A stretch of 64,000 nucleotides of DNA from positions 639,897-703,896 of the forward strand of contig MU004184.1 of the NCBI GenBank assembly GCA_010093605.1, in the 5' to 3' direction. The translations under genes and the position numbers were made by a program. The notes beneath the pieces are model-generated. The model was not told the origin of the DNA. It ran no database searches and was given only the letters and a program-made list of their open reading frames with translations. This DNA is from Lophium mytilinum (Eukaryota; Ascomycota; Dothideomycetes; Mytilinidiales; Mytilinidiaceae). Shown in pieces: positions 21,918 to 35,809 of this stretch (position 1 is the stretch's first letter; each line of letters begins with the position of its first letter).

Positions 21918-24681
21918 ATGAGTTCGAGGCCCATACTTCCATTGCCGTCAAACTTCGCGGCCCAACAACTTCAGCATGATCAGTTACCAAATCGTTCCGA
22001 CCACCCCAATGGCCCAAATCGCCCGACATATGCGAAGCGTGGCAAAATTACGATAGTAGCGTGCGTGCCGTGCCGTAGGAGGAAGACAAAGGTCGATAAT
22101 CCTCATGCTCCTTATGCCCAGCGCGAACTCCCAGGCACTTCCCCCAAGGCAAAGGACTAATACGCCTCGCAATTTAGTGTGATGGCAAGCGACCACTATG
22201 CTCGCAGTGCATCGCCCGAGAGGGCGCCTGCCTGTATGACATGACTGACGAGCAGCGCCGGCTCACCTTCCTACGAGACAACGTAGAGCACCTCGAAGAG
22301 GAGAAGAGCGCCCTGGAGACGCTCGCCAATGTTCTCAAGACCAGCAGTGAGGAAGAAGTCACCGAAATCATCAACCAGCTTCGAAATACCCCTGATGTTC
22401 ATACCGTCGCGCAATCACTCCGAGGTCGCCGGTCCTTTAGTGAGCGAAATGAAAGCTCCGTGATCAGCAACGCTGCCATGAGCGCCACTGGCTGTAAGAA
22501 ATAGACCTTCCATCTTGTCTCTACATAGCCGTGTGCTCAACTCGTTGACCTCTTTAGATGATTCTACCCCAACAAGCCCTGTATATGGCACCGCCCGACT
22601 CGAACAGTACGAAACTCTGATTCGAAAGATCGCCACAGCTTCTCAAAGCGACTTGAGCGAGATCATCCGGCGCCTACGATCTAACGACAATATCGGTGTT
22701 ATACTTAGTTCCATCCAAACTGAGAGTCTGCTCCAGGTCCTTCGCCCACGCGACGATGAGGTTACACCCACGATCGAGGCCGATTACTCTAGCCGGGAGG
22801 CGATGTTCGGTTTGGTGCAGGGATCTCAGACCGGAAACCATGGCCGAGCGCTGGACGCACACACGCCCTTGGTAAACCAGCAGCCTTGGACATCTGTGTC
22901 GAACGATTTTGAGTTTATTGAACACCTCCTATCTCTCTATTTCTCGTGGCAACACTCATTCTTCCAGAGCTTTCCGGAGAAGCTCTTCCGAGAAGACTTA
23001 GTAACAGGGGGAACGAGGTACTGCTCTCGGCTACTTGTCAACGCCTTGTGTGCCACTGGATGTCTCCTATCTCGGCGGCCCGAGGCACGGCGTGACCCTA
23101 ACGACCCAAAAACCGCTGGCCTGGACTTCTTCGATGAGGCCGTGAGGCTGTTGAACGAGACACGAACTTCGAGTATTCCAACCATCGCTGCTCTATACTT
23201 GTTGTGCCATGTCGAAGGCAACCGAGGCCAGCTCGGCTCACTGTGGATGTATAGTGGACGCAGCTTTCGGATGGCATTAGATATCAACATGCACTTGCGA
23301 AGTGACAAGTCAACATCGGATCAGCTTTCTGCTGTTACGAGTAAAGAAGAGGCGGCCCGGATTCATGCCTTCTGGGGTTGTTTCATTGCTGACCAGTAAA
23401 GTTTCCTACACCAAGTATCATCGCAAATATCTGAACTAACATGACCAGGGTCACAAGCTTCACCCTAGGTCGACTTCCCCAAATACCCATTAACGCCATC
23501 ACTATTGAGCTACCGCCGATTGATGATGAAGTAGACCAAGAGACATGGCTGGCGTACGATATTTCTAGTAGGAAAAGAGTGGGTGCTCGGTCTACCACAT
23601 TCAACCAAGTCGCTGCACTTTCCAAGATAGTCAACTCTACGCTTCACATGTTCTTTGCACCTGCTCAGATACTCAGCGGCACGACTCTCTTGGACGAATA
23701 CAACAAGTACTTGCAATGGTTTAGTCGACTACCGGACCTCGTCTCCAGCATCGACGATGCCCCTCCCCACATTCTATGTTTACAGTAAGTCTGCCTAACC
23801 ATCGATACCCTCGCAACATGGTGCTCGGCGATTAGTGCCTCGAGTCAACAAGTCCTGCATTGTGTCTTGAATAGTCATCGTTGCATCCCTCGAAGTCTTG
23901 AATAAAATGTCTGACACAACTATTCAGCATGTATTACCACGCCGCCGTCTTACTACTCTTCCGACCTTTCCTCAAAGCTCAGTTCACACATTCAGACGTA
24001 TCACCGCGTGAGGTGTGCCGCCAGTCTGCAAATGCCATTTCCGACATCTTCGCTCAACACCGCCGTCTGTACGACCATGTAGGCATACACACCTTCCAAG
24101 TGCACTGCCTTTCAACCGCCTGCACAATCCACATTATCAATGTCCCCACGATCTCAAGCACCAAATACCTTACCGCGGCTTGCAACGACTTCCAAGATCT
24201 CGTAGACCGCAACGAGTGGGCAACAGGGTCCCTCAACATCATCAAGGGACTAGTGCAGAAGTGGAACATTATCCTACCCCTTGAAGCCGAAACAGCGCTT
24301 TACCGCAACCAGGAAACCATCTCCAACTTCGACTTCGGATCAAGCACGCAAAGCTTTGCTAGTGGTGCGCCTCCATTGCAGCGCGGCCCCCTCTCCGAGA
24401 AGCGCGCCTTGTTCATCAGCCCGTCGTCGCAAGTCATGCAGAAGCGCCAGCGCTTGGCGCCCCGCGAAACGAGCGGGCATCAAGTGATGAACTACCTGTT
24501 CGCGCCGTCGCCGAATCAGCCCGCCCCGCTGCTCGGCCCGATGCATACCAGCACGTCGGCGGAGACGGAGTGGAATGACGAGCTGAATATGGTGGCGCAG
24601 GGCTTCGATGGGCTGAATTTCCTCGGCGACGACTGGTTCGATCCGTTTATGGGATTCCAGGGGGAGAATAGCGCTCTGTGA
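21918..24681 (+). CDS. Zn2Cys6 transcription factor, nirA-like family
   Basis: Five exons (21918-22091, 22178-22493, 22558-23395, 23449-23784, 23928-24681) encode 805 residues. The zinc cluster spans the first intron: CVPCRRRKTK then CDGKRPLCSQCIAREGAC, with spacing C-X2-C-X6-C-X6-C-X2-C-X6-C. A short coiled coil follows (RDNVEHLEEEKSALETL), then the fungal-specific middle homology region at about residues 240-560 (LYFSWQHSFFQSFPE; LHMYYHAAVLLLFRPF). The C-terminal end is acidic with FDGLNFLGDDWFDPF, a likely activation region. Proteins of this layout are often annotated as nirA-like nitrogen regulators, but the zinc cluster differs from nirA, so orthology is not implied. No gene cluster surrounds it. 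A CGG palindrome lies upstream. Confidence 0.9.
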
Positions 24682-25470
24682 CGTTATGAGGTACGCGGGG
24701 TTTGAACAAAGCTACTGGATTATATCAAGCAGCGGACTGGATTTCATCTGGCTTGGGTTTTACGACGGCCGGATTGGCACGCTTATTTTTCCCGCGATAT
24801 CCCGACCTCGATATTTTTTTCAACACTTGAGATTGTATGGTGTTTTAGCGCCGCGGGAGACTTGGTTCCGGTTATGTTGATGACGCGAACGACGACACGA
24901 TTGGCTGGCTGTGGGGCGTCCACTATACCAGCTTGTACGAGGGCGGTCACGAGGACATGGACTAATGTTTTTTAATGGACGACTTGGTAGCTTCGTCTCG
25001 TGGCAAGGCTTCTTCTTCTTCTTGCTCTAGTCTGAGCCTCTCGAATTAGCGGGCGGGTGGAATCCGGAAAATTGTGCGTCTATTGCAAAGGAGTGTGGGT
25101 TGGAGTCTACGGCAGGAGGGTAGCGATTAGAATAGTGTCTCGGATATCCCCCCCATGGATGTTGACACCAAGTCTGGCAGGAGCAGAGCGTAGTAACATA
25201 GTAATTCCCTGAAGTCGTTGCACTCAGGATGATTTCCGACCCCTTCATACCTAGCCCACAGCATTCCGCCCAGATTTGTGATTTTAACGACATGGGTTTC
25301 CAAACCACTCGAAACGCTCATCGTGTGCGAAAGGTCAAGATTTCTTGTACAAGGTGATGTCAAGAAGTAGTTATTTCCGACCTCTCGGTCATATCTACCC
25401 GAAAACGCCCAAAAACCATGCTCGTCGACATGACGCCCGCGCCGACCCCTCCACCTGCCTAACGCGCCCT
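24682..25470. other. Convergent intergenic region between the Zn2Cys6 gene and PRE1
   Basis: About 790 bp between two 3' ends. No supported gene or repeat. Confidence 0.45.
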
Positions 25471-26319
25471 TTACGGACACGCCACGCTATGATCATCGGC
25501 GTACTCCTCTTCCCGAATGCCGTCCTTCGTTATCACCTTGACCATGACGCCCTTGAAGTCGACGGGCAGGCGGCGCTTGAGCTCGTCGGTGCACATGCGC
25601 AGGATCTTCATGCCCTGCTCGAACGTGATGTCGGGGTGGTGGTGCTTGTCCAGGATAGAAAGGCAGTAGTACCTATCCCATCTCGTCAGTATTGCTACCT
25701 AAAACTCGACGCAGCTAGTTGGTTTGTATTCTCGTGTGTATGGGGAACGTACTGTGCGTAGCCGTGTGCAGCGTAGGGCAGCGGCGCCAGGCTCGCTAGG
25801 TAGTCGATCCAGTACAGCGACGGCTTGTCGGTGATCTGGTCGTAGCCGCCGAGTAGCAGGTTCACGGTGTAGGGCTTGCGCGAGCGGAGGGCGCGCGCCA
25901 ACTCGCCGCGGACGAAGTTTGCGGTCGCGGAGGGGGAGAGGTCCATGGCGTTACGCATGGAGTAGAGCTGGATGTTTGCTTGGATGAATTCGGCGAATTG
26001 GACTGGGGGCGTTGGGGTTAGCTAGGGTAGCTTGGTTCATGCTGGGTAATTGGAGAGGAAGGGGAAATCTTGTCTCGTCGATGGTATGGAGTTGTTAGAA
26101 TAGTACGTACTGGTATCGCCAGCCTCGCCCGAGAATGCCATTAACGAGTGTGAGTTGAGAGCTTTGGTCTTGTCGTCGGAGGCCTTGAGGATCGTGGCAC
26201 CTCGCATCGCAGCCTTCGAGGCGGCGATGATGGTAAAGTCCTTGCCGGTGATGCCAAGAAGAACCTCCCTAGTGTCATGGTGAGCTACATTCAAGCTGGG
26301 GAAGACACTATACTTACAT
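25471..26319 (-). CDS. PRE1: 20S proteasome beta-4 subunit (Pre1/PSMB2)
   Basis: Four exons (26319-26318, 26268-26111, 26002-25753, 25672-25471) encode 203 residues, the usual size. The sequence reads [20 protein letters not shown], then [48 protein letters not shown] and [14 protein letters not shown], typical of the beta-4 family. Beta-4 is non-catalytic and lacks the N-terminal threonine of active subunits, as here. It sits in the inner beta ring of the core particle. The first exon holds only A and T of the start codon; the G comes after a 49-nt GT-AG intron. No other in-frame ATG restores the family N-terminus without using intron sequence. The gene is divergent from enolase. Confidence 0.95.
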
Positions 26320-29036
<2,717 letters not shown>

Positions 29037-29742
29037 AGGGTCCACGTATGCATGATCCCGAGACGATCTGCTTCAAATGGATGCTTGAGCGCGCCCCGAG
29101 AGGGCGGGGGATAGTCATTGCACGGCTGCGCTGAATGTAACCTGAATAAATTGGTAGAAGCAAAAGCGATGCAAACTTCGGACGTGTTGAGTCCAAACAA
29201 TGCCTATTCTTGATTCGCACTAGCGTGACACTCATTCTCAGAACATTGCCAAGCACAAAACCGCCATTCCTGGGGACGAACGCCCACCATGAACAACATA
29301 GCACCAAGCCCTGTGTGCAGAAGTTGTTTTTGTCTCGTTCTTTGCATGTTCCAATTGCCCCTTTCTTAGCGTGGGCCGCACCGTTGAAGCTGTGCCGCTT
29401 GCGAATGAAACATGCAACGCTCCTATCCGCTTCGCCGCCCGATAGTAAATACCACCGCCATGTATCGGAAGGATGATATCGGCCTCGTATTAACACTCCG
29501 ACATGCTAAGGTGGTATGTCTTTGCCGTGCAAATGCCTTTTACTCATCCTTCTAACCGTACTACCACTATGGGTAGTATTTCCAACTCCAATAGGTCATG
29601 TTCGGCCAGACTAGAATCCTTCTGCCTTCTCGACACTCATACAAACCACTTTTCAAATACATTAAACAGACAATGATCTCTTCAATCCATTTCCCCGACA
29701 ATCAAAAAGACCGAACTACACTTCTTCATCCAATACCCCAAA
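29037..29742. other. Intergenic region between enolase and the cyclophilin-like gene
   Basis: About 700 bp. Holds the enolase 3' flank and an A-rich leader for the next gene; no supported gene. Confidence 0.45.
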
Positions 29743-30300
29743 ATGGTCATCAGATGCTTCTTCGATTGTGTTTGGACCGGCCCCGAGGTCGAAATCGACT
29801 CCAACAACGACGTCACTAGGTTGGGCGATGTAAAAGACCAATTCGGTCGCATTATCTTCCTGCTCCTCGACGAAATCGCCCCCAAGACGACAGAGACGTT
29901 TCGTACCCTCTGTACAGGAGAGAGGGGCTTGAATTATAGGGGATCGATGTTCCACCGCATCGTCCCGCAGTACATCCTTCGAGGAGGAGACATCGCCCAC
30001 GGCAACGGCACGGGCCAGAACTCCATGTACAACCAAAAGCTACCCGACGATCAGTTCTGCCTACAATTCAATCAGCCCTTCCTTTTGTGCATGGACAACA
30101 CCAGCCCCAACACCTCCCAGTTCATCATCACCACAACTGCCGCTAGCGGACTCAACAACAACCACGTTGTATTCGGCTATATTGCGTATGGTGATACCGA
30201 TTCAACAAGGGTGATTAGGGCAATCGAGGCTTGTGGGTGCAACTCTGGAAACATCAAGTACAGCAACATACCTACGATTACCAATTGCGGCCAAATCTAG
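29743..30300 (+). CDS. Divergent cyclophilin-like protein
   Basis: An intron-free frame of 185 residues with the cyclophilin fold signatures GRIIFLLLDEIAPKTTETFRT, FHRIVPQYILRGGDI, GTGQNSMYN, NTSQFIITTT and HVVFGYI. Known role of the family: peptidyl-prolyl cis-trans isomerase. Compared with cyclophilin A from memory, the catalytic Arg in FHRI is kept and the His before VVFG is kept. The Phe after the Pro is Tyr, the Gln before GGD is Arg, and the cyclosporin-contact Trp region (normally xxWLDGKH) reads ASGLNNNH without Trp. Activity is therefore doubtful. It has no signal peptide and its C-terminus (NIPTITNCGQI) is typical in shape. Likely a diverged paralogue rather than the main cytosolic enzyme. 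Confidence 0.85.
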   Translation: MVIRCFFDCVWTGPEVEIDSNNDVTRLGDVKDQFGRIIFLLLDEIAPKTTETFRTLCTGERGLNYRGSMFHRIVPQYILRGGDIAHGNGTGQNSMYNQKLPDDQFCLQFNQPFLLCMDNTSPNTSQFIITTTAASGLNNNHVVFGYIAYGDTDSTRVIRAIEACGCNSGNIKYSNIPTITNCGQI

Positions 30301-31000
30301 ATATTCTAGGGGAGATCCATCCATCACTATCTGGCTAGAAGGAGCATGGTCACACAAAGCCCCAGCGTCGAAGGGAAAGCGGAACTATTACTGAAGGAGA
30401 TACCCTAGAATTCAAAAATCAGATTGATCATGTTATTGTTCTTCAGCGTGATCTATCTACTGTTTTCTCGGTTGGAGCCGACCTTCCTAGTCACTATACA
30501 CGCTCCGCAAAATTGCCCCTACTAACACAACTTGGAGCAGAACATACTTCGGAGATGACCAAAGTTCTCTGATCATCATTGCCAAAGCACTAGAAAGCGA
30601 GTCGCTCGGAATTGTATTAAGTTTCGACGATGGCCAGCACTCCGTACTTGTATCTTGGTTTCAGCGCGCCAATTTCATAGTCTGAGACATCATTCTTCTC
30701 CTTACGATGCTTGCGGGGCTATGTACCACTAAGTCTCACTACAGTATTATCGAAATGCAAACATCCAAGGAGGAATGGTAGGTATAAGGGACTGTCAATT
30801 CCATTTTTGCGGAGATACCAGACAGCTCTATCCTCCAATACTGTCAGTAGCCTCTGATTCCGTCGTCGCGATCCTTCCAGTCTCTGATCTAGACTCAAAT
30901 GATCACTATCTTGCTTCTTTACTGTTCACATAACGCGTTCTCCTTCTTACCTTATTTAGTAGGCCATTTACAGGAGCGCAACATCCATTCGCGCGGCATC
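30301..31000. other. Intergenic region upstream of the GPI-protein gene
   Basis: About 700 bp. No supported gene; no clear TATA box. Confidence 0.4.
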
Positions 31001-31843
31001 ATGAAGGTCCTCTCCATCACGGCGTTTGTTTTCACATCCGTTCAGGCTCTGGTCAATGCGACGAACGCTATCGACCCCGACGAGTGCCAGAACGACGATA
31101 TCTCAACGGCTACTCGACTCGAGCAGCCCCTGACTTGTTCTCCAAGACCCTCGACATCTAGCGTAGTCGTCACGGTGACATCGGACATTACAATCACGAC
31201 ATGCTTGCCTAAGGATCATAGCACTACGAGGCTAACCACGAATTGTTCTACCATTTGCGAAACGGCTGAAGGTGAAACCCAGACTACGGTAGTATCACTT
31301 GGAGCCCCAACGAAAAGCCAGAGCTCTGTACCAACTACTGCTCCGGTCACGACACACACGACTATCTACACCACCCACTATTCATACCTCTGTCCAACGG
31401 GATGGACCCAGTCGAAGTACACAATCACCGAAACGTGCGCCAGCGAAACTCCGGTTTGGCCTGAGCGCACATTAGGATATATGCCACCGGGCTTCACTCG
31501 AACGGTGAATGTTTGCGAGAGTTGCCCAAACGGGCCAATCACTGCCACGGTTACGGTCCCGTGCTCCTCGACTGAGGCTGCGGATAGAATTGGAAGCCCG
31601 AATGACCAAGTTTATTCGACGGTCTCCAAAGAACAAACGAATGTAGTCCACAACGACGACGACTCGGACGACGGCAATGCAGCACCGCCGACGTCGACAC
31701 AAGGACAGCCACTACAAACGTCGAGCATTTCCCAGAATACGACCGGAATTGTGCTTGCGAACGCTGCTTCCCGATCGATTACCCGACTGATGCTAGCATT
31801 TCTCACGTTTGCTTTGACAGCTATTTGGGCCTGCTTGTGGTGA
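31001..31843 (+). CDS. Ser/Thr-rich GPI-anchored cell-wall protein, unknown function
   Basis: A single exon encodes 280 residues from the ATG at 31001. An upstream in-frame ATG (30899) would bury the signal peptide, so I prefer MKVLSITAFVFTSVQALVNA. The mature protein is rich in Ser, Thr and Cys (for example TTIYTTHYSYLCPTGWTQ; CESCPNGPITATVTVPCS). It ends in an Asp/Gly linker and a hydrophobic tail (RLMLAFLTFALTAIWACLW) preceded by small residues around NAASRS, a fair GPI attachment site. Such proteins sit in the plasma membrane or wall and may act in adhesion. There is no enzyme motif. I recognise the architecture, not a named family. Confidence 0.75.
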   Translation: MKVLSITAFVFTSVQALVNATNAIDPDECQNDDISTATRLEQPLTCSPRPSTSSVVVTVTSDITITTCLPKDHSTTRLTTNCSTICETAEGETQTTVVSLGAPTKSQSSVPTTAPVTTHTTIYTTHYSYLCPTGWTQSKYTITETCASETPVWPERTLGYMPPGFTRTVNVCESCPNGPITATVTVPCSSTEAADRIGSPNDQVYSTVSKEQTNVVHNDDDSDDGNAAPPTSTQGQPLQTSSISQNTTGIVLANAASRSITRLMLAFLTFALTAIWACLW

Positions 31844-32821
31844 ACCTTCCTTCCCTCACTAGAACCAATCCTGGTTTAACTCCGCGGGATATAAATAATT
31901 GGGTCTCTTTCCGTCGGAAAAGAAGCTGTCGCTGTGTCAATTGACAGCACACGATTGCGCTAATGCTCTTTACTCTCGGCCTTCCAAAACTTATTTAAGT
32001 TCATTCTAATGCTACTCTTTCCTTCATTCCTACCTAACTACTATTATCGTCGCATATTCATGCTTTCCTTCGTCTTTCTATTCGGGCGTATTTTGGGTTC
32101 GCTGGTTGCTGTCTTTTGCCTCCTATTAGGTAGCAACAGCTCGTGACCAACAGGTCATCGTCATTCCAATACTAGTAGTTCTTCTTCACTCGCCGCATTC
32201 CACGTGTACATACCTCCGGTTCCTCGAGCTGACCGAGCACCGAGGCGAGAGCAAGTCTACCCAGCATTGGTACCGGATCTACAAAACCGCAAAGCAGCAC
32301 ATGCAACAACCAGACAAAGAAACCGAGCACCGTGCTCGCCATCCCACGCACTCATACTACAATGCCGTTGTTTGCCCTGCCGAACAAAGAAACCACAACA
32401 TCTCTCTTTCATACCGCCTCTTAAACCTGTGTGACTGCCGCTTTGTCCTCTTGTCACGATCATGCTCCGAATTCCCACAATGAAGCTTAAAACTATCGCA
32501 GGGCCTCGCGCCTGCGTGGGGAATCATAAACCTGCGCAATATCAGGATTTCTTGCATACAAGCCTCTCAGAGACGGAGCGTTATTATTACATTTAGCCAT
32601 TTTGCACACGAAGCATCACTATCGTTCATTTTACCTACTCATTCTTTCCTAAAGCGATTGTCAATCATCTTGTCCGACTATACTATCATAATTGAAAGCA
32701 AAGGCCGTTTGACTTCTTGACACCTTCACACACAGGAGTATCAAGAACCGAAACAGGAACACAGTTTGTACTACAACACGACTTTATAGTGTCAACCACA
32801 GCCACAACCACGCAGCATACG
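31844..32821. other. Intergenic region upstream of the large disordered-protein gene
   Basis: About 980 bp. Pyrimidine-rich in parts; no supported gene. The reading frame of the next gene extends back to 32717 without an ATG. Confidence 0.45.
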
Positions 32822-35809
32822 ATGCAGAGGCAGAATGAACAGGAGAAGAGCGACACTGCCCGCCACACCCCCTTCACTACCACCACTCCCCGCCAGCACA
32901 ACGACCAGCACACCTCACAGCCAACGACATCCCCAGCTGGGCTCAGTCACGGACTTTATAACCCCATAACCCTTCGCCCCTCGCACCCCTCAACCGACAG
33001 ACCACAACATATTCGCCCTCAGGGAGGAATGGCTCCATCGCCGTTTCCAACCCCCTATCCACTTCCAACATCTACTCAAACATCTACACAAACAGACCTC
33101 GTACAATACGCACATCCCCAACAGCCCCAACCCACCTTCTCAACCTACTCCATCCCCGCCGCAACCCACCACTCCCCCCAGATCTCCCCCCTCTCCCAAA
33201 TCTCCCCTCTAACCCACCCCGCCCACCGCAGCCCCGTCTCCCCCATCCCCATCTCCCCCCTCACCCGCGAAGCCCTCGCCCGCCACAACGCCATCACAGC
33301 ATCCCAGCCCTCGCCCTCCTCGCAGTCCCCGCGCCGCGACTACCGCCCGCACCCGCCGTCGTACCCTCCGCAGTACCCGCAGCAACAGCGCAAGCCCTCC
33401 GCCCCGCGCAAACCCTCAGAGCCGCTCGCCATCGTAGCGAGCACGCGGCGCCCGACCGAGGCGTTGCTGACGCCGTTCCCGGGCTACTCGCCGCCGGCCG
33501 ACGAGGCGGAGGCGTGGGCGTGGCGGGGGGCGCGGGTGGCGGCCGCGAAGGCGCAAGGTCGTGAGAAGGGGTTTACGGGGGAGAAGAAGAGGCAAGTCCG
33601 ATTCCGCGGCGAGGGCGAGGGGAAGGGGGGTGATGGGAAGCAGCAGCAGCAGCGGAAGGCTAACTTTGTGGCGGAGCTTAGGGCGATTCATGCGACGGGG
33701 CCGCGGGGGGAGGGGGAGCGGTTGGCGAGGGTTGTGAGAGCGGCGTGGAAGGGGTGGGGGAAGGGGAGGGGGGAGGTGGAGGGGCCGGTTAGGGGCGATC
33801 CGATCCGAGGGAGTGCGTGGAGGGTTCCTGAGCTTCCTGAGGTTGGGGAGGGGTTGAAAGTGGTTAGGTATGAGGAGACGATGCCGGGGAGGGCGCCGAA
33901 GTTCGTGGAGAGGATCACAACTGGTCTGCCGCCACTGTCGATGGAGTCGCCGGTGGAGAAGGGTGAGCTAGAGAGGCGAGTGGTTGAGCAGACGAGGCAG
34001 ACGGATGAGGAGAGGGCGAGTGAGAAGGCTATTCCCCTTCCCCTTCACGAATTTAACGCGAAGGCGCTGGAGGTGTACAAAGCACACCAGCGTAGAAAGG
34101 AGGAGGAGAGAAGAGCAGCACTTGGAGGGAATGGCACTTCTATGCCCCTTCCAGAGCCTCGAAAGTCCAACGAATCGCCCGTCGCCATCTACCTGGCCGA
34201 ACGGCCTGAGATTTATCCCACCAGGCCAGCACGGCCAACGCGACCTGAAACCCTGGAGCCTCCCTTCTTCGGCCTGCAGCCGCTCTCCTTTTCGTCGCCA
34301 AGGACGCCTGCTAAGACATCTGCGGATGGATGTCACCGTGATGTTCCTATCCCACAGCAGCCTTTAGGGCAGCCGAGGAGGTCATCACCAAGACCACCTC
34401 CACCCTCTCCGATTGTAATTCCCCAGGTGCCAGCAAGACAGGCCCTGGTAGTACCAGCCCCAGAAAGGCCTGAGCGTAGTCCTACCGATCCAGTCCGGAA
34501 CGCTGCGATGAGAAATCCCGTACCGGTCAGACCGTTTCCGCAGAGTCTCCGTTCTGGGAGAGCGCAGGAGACGAAGCAAGAGCAAACGAGCCCATTGGCG
34601 TTGCTGAGTAGGTGGCAACAGAAGCTAGTGAGGTCTCCTGCGAAGGCGCAGACTCATCTCGTCGAAGGCAATAAGCAAGAGAACGGCGGACGAGCACAGA
34701 CACTACTAGTGCCGGAAAAAGACAGGGAGGACGAAAAGAGCGGGAGAGGAAACGATATTTCGAAAGCGGTACTGGGCACGCCTAAAGAGAAAAAGGGAAA
34801 GGAAGACATGAGAACTAAGCTCAAAGCGATGATCTCCTCACCAGGTCCTCTGATGTCTACGGACAGGAACGCGGTCAACATCTCGGCAGCAAGTGGAGGT
34901 ATCGGAGGACTGCACGCGGCTCTCTCCCTACCTTTCAGGAGCAATTCGACACGCGAGGCAGAAAAGCCACTACCGCCACCACCTACTCGGAAGGAATCAG
35001 GGAAAAAGGCGGCGAAGGAAAAGAAACCCAAGACTCTGGCTCTGGAGACTGCGTACCAACCTATGATACTGAGCGCGAAGCATAACAGACTCAGCACTGG
35101 AACCACGCTTTCAGACTTCATGCACCCTGAGCTGGGCAAGTCAGTCTTCAGTCGCCTCCCTAAGACTCCCAAGATTCCTAGGAAGCCTGTACAAAAAAGG
35201 AAGGGTTCCGACGAAAGCTTTGCCTGTCAAGGCATCGAAGATGAAGGAGAGCTGGAGGCGCCGTCTAGCCCTACGAGTATCTACCGCTCGGGACTTCCAC
35301 CTAGCGTTTACGGGCAAGGTACGTTGAGTCCAGAAGTGCAAACGGCACGTATAGATTCTGATATGAGCTTCTTCTGTAAAGGTCCGTACGATGACGACGG
35401 CCGAGAACATTACGAGTCATCAACACCGAGGCCTCGTTACGGCGCTGGTCCTAGCAGTCCCGCACGTGGGTTCAACGGCCGACATGGTGGGGATTTTGCT
35501 CGTGTCCCGTCTTTCCCTGGATACGGACAGCACGTTGCCGAAGCACGCGCACCGCCTGCCCGAACACAAGTAGCGCCAGGGGCACGGGCTGAAAAGAGAA
35601 GCTACTACTCCGAGTTTGAGGGTACGGACGACGAGGCTGAGTACACGCCCCGCCCACTAGTGCTTCAGAAGTCTGCTAACAATACTCCTGTTCAACTGCC
35701 ACCAGTGCAAGAGGAGGCGATGTCCAGCCCGCCAGGGGTGCAGAGACCTAGGCCGCGAGACACCCAGTTCTACGAGCCGTACCGGAAGCTGCTGGAGGAG
35801 TACGAATGA
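32822..35809 (+). CDS. Large disordered Pro-rich protein, unknown function
   Basis: An intron-free frame of 995 residues from the ATG at 32822. The N-terminal 200 residues are Pro/Ser/Gln/Thr-rich (for example SPISPLSQISPLTHPAHRSP), followed by basic and Gly/Glu-rich stretches. A Lys/Glu-rich middle holds KEKKGKEDMRTKLKAMISSP. A more ordered part at about 740-860 includes LGKSVFSRLPKTPKIPRKP. Two related motifs occur about 50 residues apart: SFACQGIEDEGE near 797 and SFFCKGPYDDDGRE near 847. The C-terminus is YRKLLEEYE. There is no known domain. The G/C-rich third codon positions and long uninterrupted frame support coding. I do not recognise the family; a scaffold or regulatory protein is possible but unproven. 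Confidence 0.75.
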   Translation: MQRQNEQEKSDTARHTPFTTTTPRQHNDQHTSQPTTSPAGLSHGLYNPITLRPSHPSTDRPQHIRPQGGMAPSPFPTPYPLPTSTQTSTQTDLVQYAHPQQPQPTFSTYSIPAATHHSPQISPLSQISPLTHPAHRSPVSPIPISPLTREALARHNAITASQPSPSSQSPRRDYRPHPPSYPPQYPQQQRKPSAPRKPSEPLAIVASTRRPTEALLTPFPGYSPPADEAEAWAWRGARVAAAKAQGREKGFTGEKKRQVRFRGEGEGKGGDGKQQQQRKANFVAELRAIHATGPRGEGERLARVVRAAWKGWGKGRGEVEGPVRGDPIRGSAWRVPELPEVGEGLKVVRYEETMPGRAPKFVERITTGLPPLSMESPVEKGELERRVVEQTRQTDEERASEKAIPLPLHEFNAKALEVYKAHQRRKEEERRAALGGNGTSMPLPEPRKSNESPVAIYLAERPEIYPTRPARPTRPETLEPPFFGLQPLSFSSPRTPAKTSADGCHRDVPIPQQPLGQPRRSSPRPPPPSPIVIPQVPARQALVVPAPERPERSPTDPVRNAAMRNPVPVRPFPQSLRSGRAQETKQEQTSPLALLSRWQQKLVRSPAKAQTHLVEGNKQENGGRAQTLLVPEKDREDEKSGRGNDISKAVLGTPKEKKGKEDMRTKLKAMISSPGPLMSTDRNAVNISAASGGIGGLHAALSLPFRSNSTREAEKPLPPPPTRKESGKKAAKEKKPKTLALETAYQPMILSAKHNRLSTGTTLSDFMHPELGKSVFSRLPKTPKIPRKPVQKRKGSDESFACQGIEDEGELEAPSSPTSIYRSGLPPSVYGQGTLSPEVQTARIDSDMSFFCKGPYDDDGREHYESSTPRPRYGAGPSSPARGFNGRHGGDFARVPSFPGYGQHVAEARAPPARTQVAPGARAEKRSYYSEFEGTDDEAEYTPRPLVLQKSANNTPVQLPPVQEEAMSSPPGVQRPRPRDTQFYEPYRKLLEEYE

